Shown here piece by piece: positions 1 to 3,847 of a DNA stretch of 5,273 bases. The first letter of the stretch is position 1. Each line of letters begins with the position of its first letter. The notes below the pieces were generated by a model that did not search any database, was not told the origin of the DNA, and saw only the letters and a list, made by a program, of their open reading frames with translations. Source of the DNA: Clostridia bacterium (lineage in GTDB: Bacteria; Bacillota; Clostridia; Oscillospirales; CAG-382); the NCBI GenBank assembly GCA_017397605.1, contig JAFQII010000220.1:1-5273 (forward strand), read 5' to 3'. A program made the position numbers and the translations under genes.

Positions 1-101
1 CAGTTGGGGCAGAACTTATTGCCTTTGCCTTTGGGAACGCCGCAAGAAGTGCAGACTGCCTGCTCGGCGTTCATTTCTGCGCCGCAATTTTTACAGAACA
101 T
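1..101 (-). CDS. Zinc-ribbon protein, N-terminal part (runs off left edge)
   Basis: Reading leftward from the ATG at 101-99 gives 33 residues before the window ends. They contain a complete four-cysteine zinc ribbon: C3-x2-C6 (FCKNCG) and C17-x2-C20 (CTSCG). A second ribbon begins after a short Lys/Gly linker (FCPN, C31) and is cut. This matches the short zinc-ribbon domains that often occur as tandem pairs at the N-terminus of small Firmicute proteins, sometimes followed by membrane segments. What follows here is outside the window, so no function can be assigned beyond zinc binding. The start is well supported: AGGAGG lies at 108-113 on the minus strand, 6 nt from the ATG, behind a consensus promoter. 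The gene points the same way as the alpha-galactosidase but has its own promoter, so it is probably an independent unit. Confidence 0.85.
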   Translation of the reverse strand, partial: MFCKNCGAEMNAEQAVCTSCGVPKGKGNKFCPN

Positions 102-107
102 GATTTG

Positions 108-113
108 CCTCCT
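108..113 (-). promoter_or_regulatory. Ribosome binding site of the zinc-ribbon gene
   Basis: AGGAGG on the minus strand, 6 nt upstream of the ATG at 101. It is a full match to the anti-Shine-Dalgarno core and fixes the start codon. Confidence 0.85.
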
Positions 114-139
114 GAAAAAACACATTTTTTGATGGGTTC

Positions 140-168
140 ATTATAGCATATTCAAAAATTGCTGTCAA
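140..168 (-). promoter_or_regulatory. Perfect-consensus SigA-type promoter for the zinc-ribbon gene
   Basis: On the minus strand, TTGACA (168-163) and TATAAT (145-140) are separated by exactly 17 nt, and the -10 is preceded by TGC (an extended -10). All 12 core bases match consensus. Expected transcription start is near 133, giving a leader of about 30 nt that ends in the AGGAGG ribosome binding site. A core this perfect suggests strong, largely constitutive transcription; no flanking operator was recognised. Confidence 0.85.
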
Positions 169-215
169 TATATTTGTCCAAAAATGTTTCAAATTTCGAC
201 ACAATTATACAAGAA

Positions 216-234
216 GCGCCGTCGGTGCGTTTTT
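216..234. terminator. Weak terminator-like hairpin after the alpha-galactosidase gene
   Basis: On the plus strand GCGCC (216-220), loop GTC, GGTGC (224-228) can form a five-pair stem with one G-U pair, followed by G and five Ts (230-234). The T-run is on the plus-strand side, so the better terminator reads rightward and would stop transcripts entering the 3' end of the alpha-galactosidase gene as antisense. Read leftward, the stem contains an A-C mismatch and is followed only by TTCTTG, so it would be a poor terminator for the alpha-galactosidase transcript. No other terminator candidate was seen between 102 and 232. Confidence 0.3.
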
Positions 235-2413
235 ATTTCTGCTCTTCCAGAATCCACAGAATACTCTGATATTCCAGCGTGGTGGGAGCGTGCAGACCAA
301 AGTTCATCAGTTGGTCGCCGCGGTAGGTGATGCCGGTGAATTTTTCTTTGTAGAGTGCGTCGGGCTTGAGTCCGCGCAGGGCGATACGCTCGTTGTTGCC
401 GTACATGCGGACGTGCGTCAGCACGTAGCCCGCGATGCAGAGCGATTGATCCTCCGAAACGGTGCACCATGCGCCGCAGGTTTCCTCGTGCGGATCGCGC
501 AGGCGGTAGTAGTTGCCTTTGGCGATGCGCTCGCCGTATTCTTTAAAGAGGTTGCCCGTGTGAATGACACGCTGTTTGTCCTCGTCGCAAAGCTGTGTCG
601 GGTCAAGCTCGTAGCCGAACGAGCCCGTAAATGCGACCGTAAAGCGCGTGTCAAACGGTGTGACATGTCCCGTCTGATGGTTGGGGGAAGCCGAAACGTG
701 CGCGCTCATCGCGGACATCGGGTACACCAAAGAAGTACCGTGCTGGATGCGCAGTCTTTCGATCGCATCGGAGTTGTCGGACGTCCATACCTGCGGCATG
801 TAATACAGCAGGCCTGCATCAAAGCGTCCGCCGCCGCCCGAGCAGGACTCAAACAGCACGTTGGGGAAATCCGTTATCAAACGTTCCAGCAGGCTGTAAA
901 GGCCCAGGTAATAGCGGTGCGTGACCTCGCGCTGTTTTTCTTTGCCGAGCGGCTCGCTGCCGACCTCGGTCATGTTGCGGTTGAAGTCCCATTTGACGTA
1001 GTCGATCATGCCCGTTCCGATGACTGCCGCGATGGAATCGTACAGATAGTCGCAGACCTCCCCTCGGGACAGATCGAGGATGAGCTGATTCCTGCCCTCG
1101 CTTCTCGGACGGTCTGCGATGTGCAGGCACCAGTCGGGATGCGCGCGGTAGAGATCGCTGTCGGGGGAGATCATTTCGGGCTCAAACCAGATGCCCAAGC
1201 CGATGCCGAGCTCTTTGAGGTGGTTGTAGATGCCCTCGATGCCGTTGGGCAGCTTGCGTTTGTCGACGACCCAGTCGCCCAAAGAGCAGTTGTCGGTGTC
1301 GCGCTTGCCAAACCATCCGTCGTCGATGACCAACAACTCGATGCCCAGCTCCGCAGAGCAGGTGCCGATCTTCTTGAGGCGTTCCTCGTCAAAGCTGAAA
1401 TAGCATGCTTCCCAGCTGTTGAGCAGAACGGGACGGCGTGCGTCGCGGAATTTGCCTCTGCACAGACGGGTGCGGAACAAACGGTGGAAATTCTGCGACA
1501 TTTGCGTCAAACCCGTCGCGGAGTACGTCTGTATTGCTTCGGGCGTGTAGAAGCTCTCGCCGCTTGCAAGCGTCCAGGAAAACTCCTCGGGGTTGAGACC
1601 GATCATGGCGCGTGCAGAGTCAAACTGTCCCGCCGCCGCTTCCGCCGCAAACGAGCCCGAGTAGACCAACACGGTCGCATAGGCGTCGCCCGAGGTTTCG
1701 TCCGCGGTCGGGGAAGTCAAAATCAAAAAGGGGTTGTGCACGTGAGAAGAAGCACCGCGTCTGGACGACATGGTGTATCTGCCGTGCTGGAGCGCGTGGC
1801 GCTCGATCTGACGCTCTCTGCAATGCGTGCCGTAGTTGGAGATCACGTCAAAACGGATGTGGTCAAAATCAAAACTTGCACTCATCGCACGGCGGATGAT
1901 GACGTTTTCGCTTCCCTCGTTGCGCACGCAAGCGTAACGGGTGAGGATATCGTAGTCCTCCATCACGCAGTAATACAAGTCTACGCAGACGTTGCTGTAC
2001 TTGTCACGCAAGGTCACGACCAGCGTTTCGCACTCGCTGTCGTTTTCGACATAGACGGCGGGCAGACCGGGAATGCGCGGCTTACCGGCGGAAACGGCGT
2101 GGCTTTCGTAACGCAGGTCGACGATGTTGGAGCCGTCGGGATTCTCGATCTCGATCGCGGGGGTACGCAGATCGCCGCGTCCCCAGCAGGGGTACTCCAG
2201 CGGAACGTCGTCAAGAATAAACCCGCCGCAGTTTTCCATACGGGGAGAGAACGCCGCGCGTCCCTGCTCGCGGAAGAAATAGGAGTGGTCACCGCCCTCC
2301 AGACGTGCGCCCCAGTACAGGTGCAGCAAAAAGCCGTCGCGCACCTGCATGTTATAGGTGGATGTTTTGGTATCCAGTTGGAATTGGCTGTTATCTTTTG
2401 TAAAACGAATCAT
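233..2413 (-). CDS. Alpha-galactosidase, glycoside hydrolase family 36
   Basis: This 726-residue protein is predicted to remove terminal alpha-1,6-galactose from melibiose, raffinose, stachyose and similar oligosaccharides, releasing galactose with retention of configuration. Its length is typical of the tetrameric bacterial GH36 group (about 720-745). The expected order is an N-terminal beta-sandwich (about 1-320), a TIM barrel (about 325-650) and a small C-terminal beta domain. Visible motifs are NSWEACYF (332-339), DDGWFG (364-369, galactose binding), GIWFEPEM (407-414), KWDFNRN with the likely nucleophile D476, CSGGGGRFD (524-532) and WTSDNSDA with the likely acid/base D546. The 70-residue nucleophile-to-acid spacing fits the Geobacillus AgaA type as I recall it. 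There is no signal peptide, so it acts in the cytoplasm on imported sugars. No transporter, galactokinase or regulator gene lies beside it here. The ATG at 2413 has GGAGAG at 2421-2426. Substrate preference cannot be read from sequence. Confidence 0.96.
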   Translation of the reverse strand: MIRFTKDNSQFQLDTKTSTYNMQVRDGFLLHLYWGARLEGGDHSYFFREQGRAAFSPRMENCGGFILDDVPLEYPCWGRGDLRTPAIEIENPDGSNIVDLRYESHAVSAGKPRIPGLPAVYVENDSECETLVVTLRDKYSNVCVDLYYCVMEDYDILTRYACVRNEGSENVIIRRAMSASFDFDHIRFDVISNYGTHCRERQIERHALQHGRYTMSSRRGASSHVHNPFLILTSPTADETSGDAYATVLVYSGSFAAEAAAGQFDSARAMIGLNPEEFSWTLASGESFYTPEAIQTYSATGLTQMSQNFHRLFRTRLCRGKFRDARRPVLLNSWEACYFSFDEERLKKIGTCSAELGIELLVIDDGWFGKRDTDNCSLGDWVVDKRKLPNGIEGIYNHLKELGIGLGIWFEPEMISPDSDLYRAHPDWCLHIADRPRSEGRNQLILDLSRGEVCDYLYDSIAAVIGTGMIDYVKWDFNRNMTEVGSEPLGKEKQREVTHRYYLGLYSLLERLITDFPNVLFESCSGGGGRFDAGLLYYMPQVWTSDNSDAIERLRIQHGTSLVYPMSAMSAHVSASPNHQTGHVTPFDTRFTVAFTGSFGYELDPTQLCDEDKQRVIHTGNLFKEYGERIAKGNYYRLRDPHEETCGAWCTVSEDQSLCIAGYVLTHVRMYGNNERIALRGLKPDALYKEKFTGITYRGDQLMNFGLHAPTTLEYQSILWILEEQK

Positions 2414-2420
2414 GTCTGTA

Positions 2421-2426
2421 CTCTCC
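2421..2426 (-). promoter_or_regulatory. Ribosome binding site of the alpha-galactosidase gene
   Basis: GGAGAG on the minus strand, 7 nt before the ATG at 2413-2411. It supports this ATG as the start; the encoded N-terminus (MIRFTKDN) begins directly with the sandwich domain. Confidence 0.7.
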
Positions 2427-2448
2427 GTTTCTGTGTTTTTTCGTATTT

Positions 2449-2478
2449 ATTTTACCTTATTGCGCAGGCGTTTGTCAA
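2449..2478 (-). promoter_or_regulatory. Promoter of the alpha-galactosidase gene
   Basis: On the minus strand, TTGACA (2478-2473) and TAAAAT (2454-2449) are separated by 18 nt; the -35 is perfect and the -10 has five of six consensus bases. Expected start of transcription is near 2442, giving a leader of roughly 30 nt. An A/T-rich stretch containing an A6 run lies just upstream of the -35 and could act as an UP element. The slightly long spacer leaves room for regulation, but no clear catabolite-repression (cre) box was found. Confidence 0.7.
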
Positions 2479-2498
2479 GCGGTTTTTTGGGAAATAAT

Positions 2499-2522
2499 CA
2501 TATATACTAACATATAGATAAA
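2499..2522. repeat. Imperfect tandem 12-bp A/T-rich direct repeat between divergent promoters
   Basis: CATATATACTAA (2499-2510) is followed immediately by CATATAGATAAA (2511-2522), matching at 9 of 12 positions. The pair lies 20 bp upstream of the alpha-galactosidase -35 and just upstream of the ung -35. Direct repeats upstream of a -35 are the usual arrangement for AraC-type activators of sugar genes, but in such A/T-rich DNA chance is a real alternative. Confidence 0.3.
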
Positions 2523-2525
2523 TCA

Positions 2526-2554
2526 TTGCTTTTTCTTGCTCTTTGTGGTATACT
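2526..2554 (+). promoter_or_regulatory. Promoter of ung
   Basis: TTGCTT (2526-2531), a 17-nt spacer and TATACT (2549-2554) form a reasonable SigA-type promoter. Transcription would start near 2561, leaving a leader of only about 14 nt so that the Shine-Dalgarno lies close to the 5' end of the mRNA. This placement excludes the upstream in-frame TTG at 2536 as the start codon, because it lies inside the promoter. Confidence 0.65.
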
Positions 2555-2562
2555 GTTCCAAA

Positions 2563-2568
2563 GAGGTG
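2563..2568 (+). promoter_or_regulatory. Ribosome binding site deciding the ung start
   Basis: GAGGTG ends 6 nt before the ATG at 2575. A second in-frame ATG at 2569 abuts this site and is too close to be used, so 2575 is the chosen start. Confidence 0.75.
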
Positions 2569-2574
2569 ATGATC

Positions 2575-3240
2575 ATGTTTCATTTTGACAACAGCTGGGA
2601 CGAATTGCTCGCGCCCGAGTATGACAAGCCGTATTATCAGAATCTGCGCAAGTTCCTCAAGCAAGAGTATTTACATAGCGGGCACCGCATTTTTCCGCCG
2701 ATGGAAGACTTGTTTGCGGCGTTTCGCATGACGGAATACACCGCGGTCAAGGCAGTCATTCTCGGCCAGGACCCGTATCACGAATTCGGGCAGGCGCACG
2801 GACTTTGCTTTTCTGTCCGCAAGGGCGTGCAGATTCCGCCGTCGCTGTTGAATATCTATAAAGAGCTGAACCGCGATCTCGGCTTTGTTCCGCCCGAGCA
2901 CGGCGATTTGACGCGCTGGGCGCAAAACGGCGTGCTGTTGCTCAACAGCGTGCTGACCGTGCGCGAGGGTGCGGCAGGCAGCCACCGTGCCAAGGGATGG
3001 GAGACGTTTACCGACCGCGCGATCGAATTGCTCAATCAGCGCAAAGAACCGATCGTCTTTTTGCTTTGGGGCAACTACGCCCGCGCAAAAAAGGCGCTGA
3101 TCACCAACCCCAATCATCTCGTGCTGGAGACGGTGCACCCCAGCCCGCTGTCCGCCTCGCGCGGCTTTATCGGGTGCGGTCATTTCTCAAAATGCAATGC
3201 GTTTTTGGGAGAAAACGCGATCGATTGGAACCTCGAATAA
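2575..3240 (+). CDS. ung: Uracil-DNA glycosylase, family 1
   Basis: This 221-residue enzyme excises uracil from DNA by cleaving the N-glycosidic bond, the first step of base-excision repair of deaminated cytosine or misincorporated dUMP. E. coli Ung has 229 residues, so the length is normal. All family 1 motifs are present: GQDPYH (64-69) with the water-activating D66, F79 which stacks on uracil, LLLNS (121-125) with N124 that reads the uracil edge, and HPSPLSA (188-194) with catalytic H188 and the DNA-intercalating L192. The start at 2575 follows from the ribosome binding site and promoter positions. It is transcribed divergently from the alpha-galactosidase, with no functional link implied. 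No terminator is visible behind it, so its message may continue into the following micro-ORF and possibly gtrA. One Leu codon is TTA (in EYLHS), a codon rare elsewhere in this window. Confidence 0.98.
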   Translation: MFHFDNSWDELLAPEYDKPYYQNLRKFLKQEYLHSGHRIFPPMEDLFAAFRMTEYTAVKAVILGQDPYHEFGQAHGLCFSVRKGVQIPPSLLNIYKELNRDLGFVPPEHGDLTRWAQNGVLLLNSVLTVREGAAGSHRAKGWETFTDRAIELLNQRKEPIVFLLWGNYARAKKALITNPNHLVLETVHPSPLSASRGFIGCGHFSKCNAFLGENAIDWNLE

Positions 3241-3244
3241 GGAG
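3239..3244 (+). promoter_or_regulatory. Orphan Shine-Dalgarno overlapping the ung stop codon
   Basis: AAGGAG sits 5 nt before the GTG at 3250 and overlaps the TAA of ung. It is too far upstream (over 130 nt) to serve gtrA, which is why the micro-ORF was considered. Confidence 0.45.
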
Positions 3245-3249
3245 TATTT

Positions 3250-3318
3250 GTGTTTTTACAGCTTTTGCTCGTTTCCACTTTGCTTGCCGTTTTTGTATAT
3301 TACAAAAATAACTCTTGA
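3250..3318 (+). CDS. Possible 22-residue hydrophobic micro-protein downstream of ung
   Basis: A GTG at 3250 opens a 22-codon frame ending in TGA at 3316-3318. AAGGAG (3239-3244), overlapping the ung stop codon, lies 5 nt before it, a near-ideal Shine-Dalgarno. After the start the peptide reads FLQLLLVSTLLAVFVYY and then a polar KNNS tail, enough for one short membrane helix with a basic/polar C-terminal end. It would be translated from the ung message by re-initiation. Its stop codon lies inside the -35 box of the next promoter, so transcripts from that promoter cannot make it. It is also in the same frame as ung, so read-through of the ung TAA would add a hydrophobic tail instead. I recognise no family; a T-rich intergenic sequence can mimic such a frame by chance. 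Confidence 0.35.
   Translation: MFLQLLLVSTLLAVFVYYKNNS
3290..3308. repeat. A/T-rich perfect inverted repeat before the gtrA promoter
   Basis: TTTTTGTA (3290-3297), TAT, TACAAAAA (3301-3308) is a perfect 8-bp inverted repeat ending 6 bp before the -35 of the gtrA promoter. It has no G/C-rich stem or trailing T-run, so it is not a convincing intrinsic terminator for ung. It could be a protein-binding site, or a simple consequence of A/T richness. Confidence 0.4.
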
Positions 3319-3343
3319 CTTCCCGCGAAAAATGGGGTATACT
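3315..3343 (+). promoter_or_regulatory. Promoter of the gtrA / FAD-oxidoreductase operon
   Basis: TTGACT (3315-3320), a 17-nt spacer and TATACT (3338-3343) match the SigA consensus at 10 of 12 positions. The start of transcription is expected near 3350, giving a leader of about 27 nt. The -10 box lies inside the left arm of an inverted repeat, which suggests that a repressor could block this promoter. Confidence 0.8.
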
Positions 3344-3356
3344 GGGAGCAGTATAC
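3337..3356. promoter_or_regulatory. Operator-like palindrome over the -10 and start site
   Basis: GTATACT (3337-3343), six bases GGGAGC, then AGTATAC (3350-3356): two perfectly complementary 7-bp arms with a 20-bp overall span. It covers the whole -10 box and the predicted transcription start, the classic position for a dimeric helix-turn-helix repressor. The ung promoter shares the single half GGTATACTG at 2547-2555 but lacks the second arm, so there the sequence is explained by the -10 alone. No regulator gene is present in the window. Confidence 0.5.
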
Positions 3357-3360
3357 AATT

Positions 3361-3366
3361 GGGAGA
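3361..3366 (+). promoter_or_regulatory. Ribosome binding site of the gtrA-family gene
   Basis: GGGAGA lies 10 nt before the ATG at 3377. Spacing is slightly long, but there is no better start nearby and the encoded protein starts in the normal place for its family. Confidence 0.6.
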
Positions 3367-3376
3367 ACATAAAATC

Positions 3377-3832
3377 ATGATACAATTGATCAAAAAGCTT
3401 TGGGGCATGGAGATCATCCGCTATTTGTTTGCGGGCGGCACGGCTTTTGTTTTTGATAACATTCTGGTCTTTAATCTGTTCAATATTTTCCTTCTTCCCG
3501 ACCTCGGCTCGTGGAACAGCATCGACATCACCAACATGATCTCGGTGACCATGGGCTTTTTGGTTGGACTTCTGATCAACAACCTCATGTCGATGTTTTT
3601 GGTCTTTACGTCCGAAGAACAAAAAAAGAACAGCCGCACCTTCAGAGCGTTTGTGGAATTCAGCATCGTCGGTGTGATCGGTCTGATTCTCAGCATTCTG
3701 CTCAATCAGGGCTGTATCATGCTCTTTGGCGACGGCGATATCAAAGAACTGATCTATAAAGTATCGATTGCAATTCCCGTCACGGGATGGAACTATATCG
3801 GCCGCAAATTTTTTGCGAACCGCGCGAAATAA
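3377..3832 (+). CDS. GtrA-family polytopic membrane protein
   Basis: The 151-residue product has the size and four-helix layout of the GtrA family (120-160 residues). Predicted helices lie at about 14-40, 52-77, 90-117 and 124-145. Family-like features are the opening RYLFAGGTAF (15-24), the small-residue-rich second helix ending in NNLMSMFLVF, a charged cytoplasmic loop (SEEQKKNSRTFR, 79-90), and a final helix with WNYIGRKFF (138-146). Known members take part in moving or handling polyprenyl-phosphate-linked sugars during O-antigen glucosylation, teichoic acid or arabinogalactan assembly; the substrate here is unknown. It is first in an operon, with the FAD protein 15 nt behind. An in-frame ATG at 3197 is rejected because it lies within ung and upstream of the promoter. 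The family call is secure; the sugar and exact role are inference. Confidence 0.88.
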   Translation: MIQLIKKLWGMEIIRYLFAGGTAFVFDNILVFNLFNIFLLPDLGSWNSIDITNMISVTMGFLVGLLINNLMSMFLVFTSEEQKKNSRTFRAFVEFSIVGVIGLILSILLNQGCIMLFGDGDIKELIYKVSIAIPVTGWNYIGRKFFANRAK

Positions 3833-3833
3833 G

Positions 3834-3840
3834 AAAGGGA
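3834..3840 (+). promoter_or_regulatory. Ribosome binding site of the FAD-oxidoreductase gene
   Basis: AAAGGGA lies in the 15-nt gap after the gtrA-family stop codon, 7 nt before the ATG at 3848. No promoter fits in this gap, so the two genes should be co-transcribed. Confidence 0.65.
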
Positions 3841-3847
3841 AAACATC

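Noticed and set aside
2390..2415. A cre-like catabolite-repression box near the alpha-galactosidase start (TGTAAAACGAATCA)
   Set aside because: Only the outer TG/CA and the A-run agree with the cre consensus; the central CG is shifted by one base and at least three conserved positions fail.
290..2497. A 735-codon open frame on the plus strand opposite the alpha-galactosidase gene
   Set aside because: It is in codon register with a gene bearing every GH36 motif, its translation shows no recognisable domain and is dominated by Val/Ala/Arg runs typical of antisense translation, and its openness is explained by missing TTA/CTA/TCA codons in the sense gene.
2536..2574. Upstream TTG start for ung, adding 13 residues
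   Set aside because: It lies within the predicted promoter (spacer and -10), has no Shine-Dalgarno, and the extra residues are not part of the Ung fold. The ATG at 2569 abuts the ribosome binding site.
2671..3183. A 170-codon minus-strand frame within ung
   Set aside because: It is opposite a complete, motif-perfect ung and shows no domain or ribosome binding site.
3290..3314. Intrinsic terminator for ung at the TTTTTGTA/TACAAAAA dyad
   Set aside because: The stem has only one G-C pair and no T-run follows it, so it should not terminate transcription.
3197..3376. Upstream ATG start for the GtrA-family protein, adding 60 residues
   Set aside because: It begins inside ung in another frame, upstream of the gtrA promoter, and gives an N-terminus foreign to the family. 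GGGAGA before the ATG at 3377 fits instead.
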